Assembly (NCBI RefSeq): GCF_014066305.1
Contig: NW_023501049.1
Location: 248,001-312,000, forward strand
Direction of reading: 5' to 3'
Origin: Letharia columbiana
Lineage: Eukaryota; Ascomycota; Lecanoromycetes; Lecanorales; Parmeliaceae
Length of the DNA: 64,000 nucleotides
The translations under genes and the position numbers were made by a program. How positions within the stretch are numbered: the stretch's first letter is position 1; every line of letters starts with the position of its first letter. The notes under the pieces were generated by a model. It was not told the DNA's origin. It saw only the letters and a list, made by a program, of their open reading frames with translations, and did not search any database. This document shows, piece after piece, positions 1-15,478 of this stretch.

Positions 1-3000
1 GTAGGGGCGATAGTAACTCTTAGCCTCTTATATTGTTAACGAATTATACTTATTTAGACTTACAATTATTTTAAGAGAGAGAAATACTCTTATCGAGAAG
101 ATTAAAAGAATATCTCTACTACTACTACTACCTTTATATAATAGACTTTAAATATTATAAGATAGATATTAAAAGTCTAAGAGTAGTTATAGTTATAGAG
201 GCGAATAGTAAATATAATATAATAGTTATCGAATAGAGCTTAAGCTTATAATCTATAAAAATATAAGATAAGATACTTAGTTATTTACTATGAAGTTATT
301 ATAAAGAAAAGAGCGACTAGATATAAATACGCTAAGACGTATTATGTAATTATATTACGTAATTATTAAGACGCTAAGAGTTACGTAATTCGAATTTCAA
401 TAAATAGAGCTAGTCGTAGTTTCTTTCTTAGAAAATAAACTAGAAATTTTACTTTGAAAATTATTAATTACTAGAATTGACGTATCTTTTAAAAGTATTC
501 TATATTTAACGCTATACTTAGAGATATTCAATCGCTCTTTTATCTCTTTTAGCTTCGATTTTTCGAAGTAAGTATATATAAGTTACGAAATAGTATTCTC
601 GAGGCTATTTAAAGCGTATTAAATTATAAGTTATAGTAATAATTTAAAGTAACCTAATTAAATAGTTAGCGAAGAGACTAGCGTATTCGAAGAAAAGATT
701 ATCTCTTATCGTTATATTATATCTAATAACTTATTAATTAATCTAATTAACTCTAAATAAAAACTATTATTTATATCGAGCTTTTAATTATCGAGCTTAA
801 GAACTTAAGCTTATATATATTAATATTTCTAAAATAACTTAATTAGTAGTTTACGATTATTAAGATTATATCTTATTTATATAACCGCTTTAATATTAAT
901 ATTTTAAGACCTTTTTAAAGCGCTTTTTTTATTATATCGATATTCTTAAGTTAAGATTAATTAGTTTTAAAGAATATCTTAATAATTCTATACTTAGATT
1001 TACTTTTAGAATTCTTTAATAACTCGTTAACTCTACTACGTTTATATTCTTTTTATAGCTACTACTTATAAGATTTAACGATTTATCTTTAAATATATAA
1101 TCTTTTATCTCTTATTATTAAAGTTTATATAAAAAGTATAAAATTAAGATAATAAGAGTTATCTTTAATATAGTTAGATAGATTCGTTATAGCCGCTTTA
1201 ATAGTAGAATTTATTAACTCTTTAATAATTGCTATACGCGTAATATTTAATTTATTTATAAATTATATAATAATAGAAGAAAGCTATAGAAAAGATAGCT
1301 CTTATAATAATATAATAGAGTTAAAAACATTTATTAATAGTAAAGATAAATCTTAATAATTTAATATAAAGATGTAAGCGTTATAGATGTAAGTTAACTT
1401 ATTACTATTTTTACTTAATAGATTTTTATCTATAAATTTATAAATCTACTTTATATTACTTAAAGTTAATTAAGATTAAAGAGTATATAAAAAGTCTATT
1501 AACTTATTATATTTCTTATATTAAATAGAGCTTTTACGTCTTTAATTCTTAATATATTAAAGTATTTAATTAATCGAAAGAACTTTCTCGTAATATAGAT
1601 CTATAATAGCTTTAAGAAGAACTTAAAGTATTTATAGAGCTCGAAGAGTTTAGAGAGATTCGGGTAAATTATATATTATACCTTATCTCTAGAATAGAGA
1701 AGTCGCTATTAGACTTTTAATAGAAATTTTTTAAAGAGGCTAGAAATACTTATAATCTTTCGAGTCTAGTAATTAATATATTAACGATAGTTGAATTATA
1801 TAGAATTATATATAATATATAATCTTATTTAGATAATATAGTAAGTCTTTCTTCTACTAATCTTAGAGATAGCTATAAAAGCTTATAGAAAATGAAAGTA
1901 TAAGATATAGAGTTAAATTAATAGCTTCGGGAGAGTATTAGATTAGTTCTTCTCTATTTAAGATATTATCTAATAAGCATTTAATTTATTTTTCTATAGA
2001 ATTTTATAAAACTAGCTAATAAAATTATTTTTAAATAACTATCGATCTAGGCTAATATCTATTTAGAATATTAATTAATCTTTATAATTCTTAGCTAATA
2101 ATTCTATTTTCTAAGCGACTATAAGATATTAGTCTAATTTTATATTAGTTTTAAATCTACTTCGATAGAGGTTTTTAATCTTTACTTTTACTAAATAACT
2201 ATATTATAACTTAATAAGCCCTTCTTTTAATCTTATAAATAATAAGACTATTATTACAGTTAGTAAAAATATAAGCGAGATTTTAAATCTCTTATAAGAA
2301 GTATAGTTAATAAGTAGCTCTACTTATTAAGCGACTTATTTCGAAGATTAAGTATTTAATATAAAGAAATAATAATTCTTACTATTTTTTATAAAGCCTT
2401 AATCGTCGTTAAAGAGTAAAGCCTCTAATCGCTTATAAGCGTATTATATTATTATCGCTAATAAGTTCTATATAACGAATTATAGAATAGTTCTACTTAT
2501 ATAACTAGTCTTAAATAAATTAATATAAGTTAATCTCCTATTAATTATAGCTAGATTTCGCTTATTCTTATTAATAGCTCGAATATATTCAAATTAAATA
2601 TAATAAAGAAGGCTTACGTCGTTTCTTTCGATTATAATAGTATATATATCGTAATAGCTAAATAAGAGGAGACTTAAAAGTATCGAAAAAAGAGTTAGTA
2701 TATAAATCTTAATACGAAAGTCGATTTTATATTAATAGAATCTAAAATCCGAGATATATTCTAGCGTAAACTTTTAGTTTATTAGTTATACGATCTTTTA
2801 TTAATATAAATTTCAACTCGAATTAATCTTACGATTCTATTATATATATAGAGAAACTTATATAAATATCGCTCGCTTTCTAATTATATAAGAAAATATT
2901 ATTATTAATATTATTATATTCGATCTCATTTATATCTTTATCTTCTACTTCTAAGAGATTCGTAAATTAAATCGCTTCGATAATCTATTTCGTTTAAACT

Positions 3001-4479
3001 TAGATCTCGAAGAGTAAAGAGATAGACTCTATAATTATTTTAATTAAAGTCGAGTATATAAGTATAAACGATAAAGTTAATAGTAATTAAATCAAGAGCT
3101 TAATAATCTCGATAAGTTATTTTATCGTATTTGTAGTATTTAGATAAACTCGAGCTTATTAGAATATATCGTAAACTTTAAAAGCGCTAGAGTAATTTCG
3201 AGATCGACTTTTACTTTATACTTCTATACTATAATTTAAAAACTACGTTTAATATTTTAATTTAATAATTATTAAAATAGTATATAGCTAATATATCGAT
3301 TTAACTTTTATTTTTATTACTCGATATTTAAGCGCGCTAAGCGATAGCGAAATATCGCTTTTAAAATAATAAATATTAACGCGTTAGTAATTAGATTAAT
3401 AATAATATTAATACTAGAATAGTAGATATAAGTTAAATAATATAGTATTCTTTAATTATTAATATCTCGAATTTCTTATCATTATAGCTTCTATAAGTTT
3501 TCTATCGATATACTCTTATATATAAAATTTATAAAAGATAATTTTTTTTAAATAGAACGAGATTATAATCTTTAACTTTATTTATTTTAAGAAAGAAGCT
3601 AGCGTAAGAAAAATAACTAATTTATTTCTATATAAAAGAGAGAATAACTATACTCGATAAAGATAGAAAATATAGAGCTAAGTATTAAGCTTAATTACTT
3701 ACTTATCTAATTTCTATAATATTATATAATATTATATTAAAACGTAATTTTATAAATTTAAAGAATTATTATATATTTTTAACTCTTTTTTAGAGAAAGA
3801 AGTATATCTTAATTAACCTTAAATTAGATAATAATATTCCCTTTAAAAACGTTTTATTTAAATAGATTATTTGAAATTAGTAGCTTAAAATTACTAATTA
3901 TTTTAATATATTTTATATAAATTCGAAAAAGTAAGTTTAGCTTTAGAAGATAAGCTTTTATACTATTAACGATACTCTAAGTTAAGAAATTAGACTTTTA
4001 TTATTAAATATAGCTTAGATTAATTAATTCTTATCTAACTTAGTTAAAGATTAACGTTATTAACCCTTAATAGTCTAGCTTTAAAATCTTTATAATTTAA
4101 ATATATAGATAACGATAAAAGTAATAGTAACTATAATCGCGTTTATATATAGCTTATATATATATATATCTTATAGTCTTATTTCTCGCCTTATCTATAA
4201 CTTAGCTATATCTTCTATACTTATATAACTTCTCTTTTATAGAATAAGTCTTATCTATAGCCGATTTAAGCGTACTTACTTATATCTTTATTATTACTCT
4301 TTTAATATTTTCTTTTCTATTTCTATAATATATTCGCTTAAAGTTCTTTCTAGAGCTATATTATTAATCTTAAATATAGATTATAATATCGAAATTTAAT
4401 TTTAATCTCGCGTTAATTATACTATATACTCTAAATATTTTAAATATAGTTTTATATAATAAGTTAATACTCGTTTAAT

Positions 4480-4728
4480 ATGAATCTTTATTATAGTAAA
4501 CTAATAAATAAAGTAAATAGAAAACTTTTACTTACTATTAATCTTCTTCTTTATCTCTTTATTATATATATAATAAGCTTAGAGATATATATTTCTTCTT
4601 CTAATATAATATTTAATAATATATTAATTAACGATAGTAGTTTCTATACTTATAAAAGATCTTTAAATATATCTTTTAAATTAATCTTAAACGGTTTTAA
4701 TATTATACTAATCCTTCTACTATCTTAA
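4480..4728 (+). other. 82-codon open stretch, probably chance or relic
   Basis: This ATG-started frame of 82 codons is one of only two open stretches of any length in the window. The product would be rich in Ile, Leu, Asn, Tyr and Ser, as expected from AT-rich codons, with one hydrophobic run at about residues 16-36 that could look like a membrane helix. I recognise no family motif. No neighbouring gene, promoter or intron signal supports it, and base composition does not differ from the surrounding RIP-degraded DNA. I consider it a chance frame or a fragment of a dead element. It is recorded only because a reader would otherwise find it unexplained. Confidence 0.15.
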
Positions 4729-7700
4729 CTCTTATACTCTTAAAATTTCTATTCTTTATTAGATATATTAATACTATTATATAAAATATAATATTAATAT
4801 TAAATTTAAATAGTAGAAAGAGATATTTTAATTCTATATTATCTTTAATATAAGTCTATTAAATTTTCTACTCTTTAGTCTTATTTATAAATTAACTCTA
4901 ATAAGTCTTTATAGTAATCGAAAATAGAGATCTAGTTTTATCGATTACTTAACGCGCTATATTATAATTACTATTTTAATATTAATATCTTTAATTATAG
5001 AATAGAGAATATTATAGATTTAATAACTTCTTTTTAATATTAGTAAGAGAAGAAGTCTATAGCGAATATTAATATTAATTAAGAATATAAATCTTTCTTC
5101 TACTTCTTACTACGTAGCTCTCACTTTAATATAAATATATTAAGAGAAAGCTTATTATTTAAAATCGTCTAGAATTTACTCTATATAACGATAACGTTAT
5201 TATTACTAGAAGACTCTCTCTTAAAAACTCTACTATAGCGCTTTATGCGAGAATATAATCGAGTATTTAAGTAACTAATAGAGAACGATTTATTAAAGAA
5301 AGAGAGATAATTAAAGTCGATTCTTAATATTATTATTACTCTTCCTTTTTCGATCTAAACTTTTATTCTAACTTTTATATCGTAGATTATTCTATTTCTC
5401 TATAATTCTTTAATTCTAATATTATCTTATAACGATTAAGTTAAAATATTATATAAATAAAAAGTAAGAATCTTTAAGCCTTAATTACTACGGAGAGAAA
5501 ACGCGTTTAAATAAAATAATATTATCGTTGCGAATATATAATGAATTTTTAAGAATAAAAGAGAAAGGATTTTATTACTAAAGAGCGTATATATAAAAAG
5601 TATATCGATTATCTTTTTAGTTAAAAGTTATTAATACTTATAAATATTAAATTCAATCGCTTCTATATATAATTAATTTTTAGTTATAAAATAAGATAAG
5701 CTATTATTTAAGTATTTATAAATCTAACTCTCTATCGCGATTACTTCTTCTTATTAATATAATTAATTTATATACTTAGTTAAGAATATTTATTAAATAG
5801 CTTATTACTATTTTAATCTAGCGCTTAAAACTTTAAACGAGTTTTATATAACTAAAAGTTAAGATTATAGAATAAAAATTAGTTTTTTAATAATTACGTA
5901 GTTTCGCTTAACTAGAATTTACTAAAGTAGTTTTATAGCGACGATATTAGCGAATTAAATCTTATTCTTATAGTAAATACTCTACTATTATTTCTAATAG
6001 ATATATAATAATAAGAGTATTCTATAGTTATAGAACTCGCTCGATACGTTAGAATATTACCTTCGTTTTTAAAGTAATTTCGTTATTAAAGCGATATTTT
6101 AATAAAAGCTATTTATAGTATAACTATTCTTATATTATAAAATTCTCGAATAGTATTAAAGCGTCGCTATAGAAATCTCTAAGATTATATCTTTTACTAT
6201 CTCATTTATAAATAAGCTAATATTATCTTAAGAAATTTAAGACTTTAATAGACTAAGATAGCTTTTTAATACTTTTAAGACTTCGAAGAAAAATAAGTAT
6301 TATATCTTCTATTTATAGAATTATATAGTTTAAATAAATAGCTATCTTATCTAATAGAGAGAACTTTTAATCGAGTATTTAATACTATCTAGAATCTCTC
6401 TATATTTAAAAAGTACTATAATATTACTTATAGTAATTTTAACTTTATTTATTTAAAAAGTCGTTTCTGAAATAGAAGTAATTATATCTAAAGGACTTTT
6501 ATTCTCTAATTTAATAATTCTAAGTAGAAGCGAAATTTATAATATAAAAAATAATATATAGAAATCTCTTTTATTAGTCTCTATAACTCGCTAACTATTA
6601 GCTATTTATTCGATAAGAATAAAGTAAACTATTAAATAATAAAATATTATCTATAAATTAATATGTAAATTAAATTATATCTTTTTAGAGAGAGAGCTAT
6701 TTATATAAATTCCTAATTTCGCCGAGTAATAAGCGATTTATACTCTATTTTCGCTTAATAGAAATTAGCTATAATACGCTTACTATATATTTAAATTTCG
6801 CCTTCTAATATCTATAGAAAGATAATCTTATTCTCTTATTAGTTATATATATTTATATATATAGACTTTTTTACTTTAATAATATTTAACGCTTTATTTA
6901 GAAAGTAATAAATATAATCGAATTCTAATTCTCTTTCTATACTCTCGAGAAAACGATTACGAATAAATGAAGATTATAAAGCGTCCTTTCTAAACCGCCC
7001 TCATCTCTCGAATATTATATCTTCAAAGATATTTAAGCTAGTCTTATCTTATACTTTAATAAATAATAATTTTCTAATCTTAGAATCTTTTATAAGATTC
7101 TTTTCTATTAAAGCGAATAAGAATATACTTTAATTAATCTTAACGAATATAGAACTTATATCTTTAGAACCTTATAAGAGATTCTTTTCGAGTAAAAAGA
7201 ATTAAGATATTATCTCACTTAGCGATATATAAAAGTTTAATTAAATTTCTATAACTATTATATATTATATAATAATAAGTAAATACTTAAACGCTTCAAT
7301 CGCTTTTATAGATAAGAAGAGCGCTACGAGTAATATATAAGAGAAAAGCGTAATTTACGAATTTATTTCAAATCGTATAGCATATAGCGAACCTTTAAAA
7401 TCTTTATTTAATATTTAAAAGAATTCGATCTCGAAGGCTTAAGCGTAGCCTTCAGTTTATACGACTACGCTAACGCTTTCTATATCTTTAATATTATAAA
7501 ACGAATTTTTAAAATAGACTTTTATATTCTATGAATTAATATAAGTCGAAGATAATAAATAGTATTTACATTTAATTATTTTCTAAATTAATAGATTATA
7601 CTTAATTCTCGATATAGGTTAATATTCTATAATAAAAGTTATCGCTAGAATTTATCTTTATAAGTATAAGAATTATATAATATTATTCGAAGTTTATTAA

Positions 7701-10700
7701 ATTATAATAATATTTAATAATATTTATTATTATTATCGTAATAATTATTATATTATATTTCTAGATTCTACTCTATATAACTTAGATAGTTACTCTTAAG
7801 CTTAGTTAGAAATCTTTTATAAGTAAAAATAAAGCTAGCTAACTTATACTAATAGGCCTATTAATTTATCTAATATACTCTATAGAGTTTAAAACTTTAT
7901 TATAATCGAAGCTAATTATTAGAGACTTAAAGTCGCTTTAATTCTTATTTATAGCGATTATCTAATTATAATTATCTTTAAACGCGATTATATCTATTCT
8001 CTTTAGAAACTTAACTTTATATAGATTAGATTTATTCTTTATCTATATAGCGAGATAGCTAACTTATTTTCTAGCTATATTAAATTCCTCTATACGACTT
8101 CTAAACCTCTTTACCTCTAATCGTCTATAAAGCTTAAAAGAATATCGCCTTTTATTAGCAATAAATATTATTATTTACATTAGAGAATATTTACGTCGTT
8201 TATAATTATTAATATTCTTAACTAGCTCTTATATTATATTATATAGATAAAATTATTTACTTAACTTTTAAAGACTTAGACTACGATTATTTTATCTTCT
8301 AGATTATTACTCTAAATATAGATAATAAGATAGCCCGTATAGTCTATATTTATTAAATTAGATTTAAGACTAATAAGAAATAATTCTATCGAAATATATT
8401 ATTCGCTATTAAATAATAATTATAAGTTTATTAGACTATTTCTTATAAGATTTATAATAAATAATTTCTATTATTATTACGAAATATTATACTTACTACT
8501 CTCTATTTAATATTATTATTATATATATTTATATATATTTATAAGATCTTATCTTATCTTATTACTACTAATTTTTAAAAAATGCGAATTCTTAACTAAT
8601 AACTCTCTTTAAGGCTCTACTATAATTTATTTATCTAAGTATTAATAATTAATATAAATTCTCTTTAGCCTATCGTATCTAATAAGATTACTTCTTTTAT
8701 ATTTAATACGCTCTCGCGAAATCTAATAATATACTTTAAGTAGTATATTTCGACTAAGATTATAATAAATTCACTCTTAATCTTCTTTTACTTCTATTTA
8801 TTATTTAATAAAAAGCTATTACTAATAATAGTTTAGATAATATACTTAACTAAGATTAGCCTTAATACTTAAACTTTATATTTTTAAAAGAAATCGAAAT
8901 ATTACTATATTGTCGAGTTAATTTCATTATATCCTCTCTATAGATATAGAGTTATTAAGACTAGACTAAGATATAGAGAATTAAGAATAATATCTATATA
9001 TTAAAATCAAGTATAATTTTATTAGTCTCTTCTTTAACACTATTTCTAAATCTTTTCTTATTAAGTATTTATTTTAATTTCTAAATATTAGTCTTAAGTA
9101 TATATTCTCCTTTAAGTATTATACTTTAAAATACTTCCTCGTAAACCTATTATAGATATTTTTATAATATTTTAATAATACGCGCGTATTTTTATTTATA
9201 TTAAGAATTATAAATATACTTATATACGCTAAAATCTATTAAGAAATATTTTCGCGAAATACGCTCTTAGCTATAATAGTATTTCGTTAATATAGAGAAT
9301 AATTATAGTAATAATTAAGATAAACTCTTTTTATACGAAGTAGTAAATAAGATTAATATTTAAGATAAACTAAAGCGATAGATATTAAATATCTAATTAT
9401 TACTTACTATCGTAATATAAATAAGTTTAAAAAAAACTTAAGATTCTTATATATTATTATTTTAAGTAAATTTAGAGAGCGTAATACTTATATAATTAGA
9501 TAAATATATTTATTATTAATAATATATCGTCTAATTTACATTTTATTTCTTACTTTATTAAGCTATCTATAATAAAGATCTCTCTCTTCTATTATCTTAT
9601 ATAATTTTATCTTTAAATTAATAATTTCCTCGAAGTTTTTTTTTACTTTCTTTTTTCGACGTAGATAAAAATTTATAAAGACGATAATATTTCGCTTATA
9701 TTTATTATTAGCGAATCTTAACGCGAGTTATAAATTATTAGATATCTAAATTTAATCTTACTTTAAATTTAATATTATCGTTTAATATTAACTCTATTAA
9801 AAGACCTCTATATTATAAATCTTTTATAAAAATATTAATTTAAGACTAGATAATAATATATTATTTAAGATTAAGAATTAAGTCTAATTAATAAGTTCTA
9901 TAATCGTAAATTTAATATAGTTAATCTAACTATATAAAGAGTTCTAAATATAAAAATTATCTTTCTAAAAAGTCTATTATAAAGATATTAAGTTAATATC
10001 TCTTAAGCGTTTTAAATTTTAAATTTAAAAGTTAAACCTTTAGCTTAGCTAGCGTTATAAAGTTTAATTTATTAAAAATAAAGTAAGAGCGAGATCTTCT
10101 AGAACATCTAGCGAGTCTATCTTTTTAAGAAAATCGTATTATTAATTAATATATAAGAGGTTTAAAAGTTATAATAAGATATTCGACTTAAATATAGAGA
10201 AGATAAGATTCAGCTCTTAAATATTATAGTATTTATTTTTAATTATAACGATATAAATCGATAGATCTCGTAGTAATAGTAGATATTTCTATAATAATTT
10301 CTCTTTTCCTAGCTTAATTAATAAATAGTATAAAAATATTAATAAGTATAATTAGATTATTAGATTTAAAGAAAATAAATTACTATAACTTATATTTCTA
10401 TATTAGAAAATTTAAAGTAAAATAGATTTTAAGAAAGTTAAGATTATTACGGCTGCAATTTATATTTATATATTAGAGAAATAAAAAAGTAAAACGAGTT
10501 AAAAGCTAAGGAAGTCGAGTTATAGATTATAAATAAATTATTCTCTAAAAAATAAAATTAGTAAGTTTCTTAAATTAAGTTATTAATAAGAAGGTTTAAA
10601 GAAGTAGCTAGTAATATTAAATAGATAATACTATAAGTATACTCTAATTTTTATATAATTTAAATTATATATACTTTAAAAATAGACTCTATCTAGCTCT

Positions 10701-13641
10701 CTATACTACGCTTTATCTCGCCTTTATTAATAATACTTATAGATTCGAAGTCTATATAGATTTCAATCGATAAACGATCTACCTAAAGCTTTTATATAGA
10801 ATATTAAAATCTATTATTACTAGAGAAAGAGCGGCGTTAATCTTATTATTCGTATATTAATAATTAAGTTACTTTAATATTATATATAATAATACTTATT
10901 TATAAATATATTTTCCTCTAATTTCATTAGCTAATAGAATATAGAATTTATTCTACTAAATGATTTTATAAAGTCTAATATTCGTAATTGCTAACTTAAA
11001 GATAGTTAGATATTTAATATAATATTAAATATCTATCTATAAATAAAGTAATTAAGTCGTCTATATAAGAGAATATAATAAGAAAGTATAACTCGATATT
11101 AATAGCTAATATAAGAATATAATTATTAATAAATCGATCTTCTATCTCTTTCCCCTTTTATATTCAAATCGCGAGTTATAAATAAGACTTTTATAATTTA
11201 ATAGATAAATATCTCTATTATCTATATAGTCTTAATGTCTAATAAATCTAATTTACGTTATTATTAAAGACTTAAAATAATCTCTTAAATAGTACGAAGT
11301 AAGATTTCTTCTATCTATCTTAAATTCACTACTCGTTAAATCACAAAGGCTTCGAATCGCCTTTATCTTCGTATACGATAATTTTCTTCTAAACCCTCGA
11401 TTTTCTAATATTAATTGTAGTCTTTATAGAATTATACTCTATTATATTCACTTAATTATAATCGAGTTACTATCTTCTTCTTTAGCGATATTTTATAACT
11501 AGAAGATATTTATAATTATAATAGTTAGAGATTTATCGCTTAGAGCGATATTAAGAGAGATAAAGTTATTATTAAAGATATTAATAAAATTAGTATTAAC
11601 GATATAAAGAGTAACTTTATCTCTTTATATTAGAAGAATAATAGATATTAATAAGTCGAATAATATTAATAAAAATCTAGATTACTAATTTAATAGAACT
11701 TAAAAAAACGAATTATAAGACTAGTATTATAGAATTTAGATATCTAACTAGTAAACCTCGATTTCGTTATAATAAACTATTTATTACTACTAGTAATTAT
11801 ATTAGTATCTTAAAAATAAATTATTAATAAAGAATTAATTTACGATTAATTCTTACTATTTAATATTATATAGAAGTATTAAATATTCTATACTTATTCT
11901 ATATTAATGCTATTACTACTATTATTAATTAAAATTAATATTATTCTCTATATTATTCTAAAAGTATATTATTAAACTTTAATTTAATAATAAAGCTCTT
12001 TAACTAAATCTTCTTAACGCTCGCTATTATTCTTCTAATATAATAATAACGTAATATACTCTCTTAGCTTATCCGCCTACAATATTTCCCTATTCTTCTA
12101 TATATTCTCTATATTCTCGAGAACTTCTTAGTTATTAAAGTGTCTTAATAGAAATACTTTAACGATTATATTTAAATATACTCTTATTCGAGAAAGGCGA
12201 GTAGCTATTAACTAAGTCTATATAATATATTTATAACTAATATATAATAAATTAGCTAACTAATAGTTAAAGCGCTAATAATTTATAATAAATATAAAAT
12301 AAAGAGTATATCTATAAATAATATCCGGTGAGTTTTACCCTTACTAGTGCTCTATATATCTTCGAGACTATATAGATTATTATATTTATTTAATCTAATA
12401 GCTAGATAGAAAAAGTTATAAATTAATTTCATCTATAAATTATTAGTAATTTATTTACTATCTTTTACATCGTAAGTTCTCTCATTATAACTCGATATAT
12501 CTTTTATCTTTTAGAAAGTTAGACGTAGTAAATAATACTTTTATTCTTATATTTAAGTTTATTAATTATAAATCGATATACTCTTTACTACTATTATAAA
12601 TACTCTCGCTACTTAATAAACTATTATATTAATAATCTTTATTCGCGTAATAATTATTTATATTACTCTAGATATCTTTATTTAAGCTTTAAGATTTCTT
12701 AAATAATATTAGAGATAGCTTATAGTTAAATCTCTTTACTTCGTCTTAAATAAGTATATAATATTCTTCGCTTAATTTAAAGTCGATAGTAATATTAATC
12801 TTAAGCTTTTTAAAATACGACTTAACTAGTCTTAAGATTATATCTTAATTAAATATAAAGATAAGTATATTAAGATTAAAGTTTATATATAGCCTTTAGA
12901 CCTTACTATAGAATTTCTTTTATTTATCTTTAAAATCTTTTTTAAGTAGAAATAAGAGAGGATCTTATAGATTAATTATATCGTACTATTTCGACTTAAA
13001 GTAGATATCGAAAACTAAGAATAAAAATTACTTTATTTCGCTATTAATCTTTTTATTAAATCGCTTAGCTTTTTAAAATTATTCGATATTATATAAAAAA
13101 GACATTTATCTTATATCGAGTATCGTCTTAAGATTAAAATTAACTATAACGTATATTTATAAATAGTTATAGACGCTTTTAGAATTTAAAATAAAGAATA
13201 AATTTAGCTAAAGCTAAGAGAGATCTTAATATTCTAGAGAATTATTATAAAGAGCTATCTCGAGAGTAAAGTAGCTAGTTTTAAAATCGTATATATTTAA
13301 AGATAAAATCGTTATACTTAGTAATTAATTCGCTATAATTTAAAGTTAGAGCGATTAATATAAAAAGCTCGCAAATTAAAATAAATATATAAATCTTTTA
13401 AGTTCTTTATAAAAATAGCTTAAGAGCTATATACTATAATATTTATAAATATATCTTAAATTAATCTTTTTATCACTATAGACTTAAGTTTAATTTATTA
13501 TAATCTCTATTACGAATAGATTCGCGTCTCTAATATATAAAATTCGATATATTACTTCTAATAAGTAGTTATTATTAAGTGAAATATATATATATCTATA
13601 ATTTGAAATTCTAAGATACGAAGAATACTATATTATATATA

Positions 13642-13756
13642 TTAGCGAGTATAAAAAGTTATAGAGTACGCTAGATCTATCTTAATTATAGTCTCTTTTA
13701 ATTAGCGTACTTTATAACTTTCTAATATAGAAATAACTTCTCGCTACTATCATCTA
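13642..13756. repeat. Inverted repeat, MITE- or hairpin-like
   Basis: A 19-bp inverted repeat has arms at 13656-13674 and 13704-13722, with core AAAGTTATA(G/A)AGTACGCTA and a single mismatch. The loop is 29 bases. A second, offset match (TAGCGAG near 13645 against CTCGCTA near 13752) suggests a somewhat longer palindromic structure. No target duplication is clear. It could be a MITE remnant or a terminus of a larger element. Confidence 0.5.
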
Positions 13757-15265
13757 ATACGCTTAAATATTTAATAAAAACTAAAAGAAATTAATATTAA
13801 GAATTATCGTAGTATAGAAGCGTAAAGTAAGATTCTAATAGTTATCTACTTTAATTAAGTTTTTAATAATACTTATATTCGCGTATTCTTATAGTTAAGA
13901 TCTCTATCTAATAGCTAAATCTTTCTAATTAAAGTTTTTTTTATTAATTATACTTTAATAACCTTCGTTATAACTTATAATCTTTTAGAATCTATAAATT
14001 AATAAAGATATAATTAAATAGAATATATAATATTAATAATAGTAATTTACGAAGGTCCTTTTATTAACTCTTATACTTTTCTCGATAAAGTTCGCGAAAT
14101 ATCTTCTTATTACGCTAAGTGTCGCGCTTTCTTTAACTTTAATTATTATAATATTATATATATATTATATAGTTCGCTATTAATAGAAATAAGCGAAATT
14201 TAGTTATAATTAGTAAGAGATTAAATTAGATTAGCTTCTTTAACTAATTATATAAATAGAATTAGCTCTATATTTATTATATAGATTTAAAAGATAACGA
14301 GTATAATATAGCTTAAGCGATAAGCTATAGAAATTAGTTAAGAGTTTTATATTAAGATAAATAGACTATAGATACTACTATTTTCTTATAATAGAAACTA
14401 ATAGAAAATAGCGATAAGAAGAATTATTTATTTATATAAAGATACTTAACTATCGAACTAAACCTCTCGATAAAGCGAATTAATTATTCATCGTATTTTC
14501 TAAGAAATATCGACTATTAATTAAGATTTTAATTAAATCTTTATTAGATTAAAGATGTTATTAAATAGTATTATTTAATAAAAATCTACGATAACGATTA
14601 TTCTTAAATCTTATTAATAGAGTCTTTTATATAATATATAATAACGATATTAATTAAATAAATTATCTATAGTAATTATAATTATAAATATTCTATAGCT
14701 ACTTACTCATTTCATCAAATTTAATATCTCTTAGAAACTTTTTATTATATATCGAATTAATTTAGCTTTATAATTTAATTATACTATTCTAACTCGAGCT
14801 TAGCGAGAGTATATAATCGTATTATATTTATAATAATACTTATAATAATATCTTTTATTCTACTAATCTAATATATTTAATACTTATTCTAAAATCTTAT
14901 AAGTCTATTCTCGACGATATTAAGTGAATAATATTATCTAGAATTATCTTATAAATTTTTAATATAAATATCGATTAATTAATAGTTCTTAAGACTTTTA
15001 TTTATCTTAGAGAAATCCTTATAAATACTTCTTTAAATCTTATTTATTCACTATATAAGGCTAACGAGATTTATCTCGCTTTTAATTAAATCTTTAAGAA
15101 TTAAGATAAAGAGATTAATAATAAATAATCTCGACTAGTATATGAAGATTATAACTCTTCGAAGTTTTTACGTATCTTTTAATATAGTTTAAGTATAATT
15201 TAATTACTACGATATAAGAGTAAGATAGATAATAGTTATATCTCGTCAAGCTCGATATATAACTT

Positions 15266-15478
15266 TTAAAAAATATTACTTTCCTCTATTAAGAGTCTAT
15301 TTTTATTATTCGAGAAAGCTATACTATTAATATCGTCGACTATTACTAAGCGTATTCTATCTTCTTTAATTTTAAGTACTTTATTACCATCGCTTAACAT
15401 CGATACTCTTATTAATACTTTAAATATCTCTTTTAAAAGAATAATTAAAGCTTTAATAAATAAAAATTCTAAAGTCAC
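15266..15478 (-). pseudogene. Open relic frame, about 70 codons, unknown family
   Basis: On the minus strand about 70 codons stay open, beginning at a GTG (plus-strand 15476-15478), with an in-frame TGA just upstream, so no ATG supports a start. The peptide is mixed hydrophobic and charged, with a KALIILLKEIFKVLIRVSML run followed by a stretch rich in Lys, Asp and Glu. Its composition is more protein-like than the 4480 frame, so it may be a surviving fragment of a transposon protein read on the minus strand. I recognise no domain. Flanking DNA is RIP-degraded on both sides and carries no partner gene. Confidence 0.25.

Noticed and set aside
1820..1845. YLDN-like string suggesting a second RT
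   Set aside because: Neighbouring translation shows none of the other RT blocks.
4480..4728. 82-residue frame as a small membrane protein gene
   Set aside because: Hydrophobic composition follows from AT-rich codons, with no family motif, no context and RIP-type flanks.
12325..12360. Short segment with surviving TG/CA (CCGGTGAGTTTTACCC) as a gene remnant or splice site
   Set aside because: Too short, no open frame on either side and no matching acceptor context.
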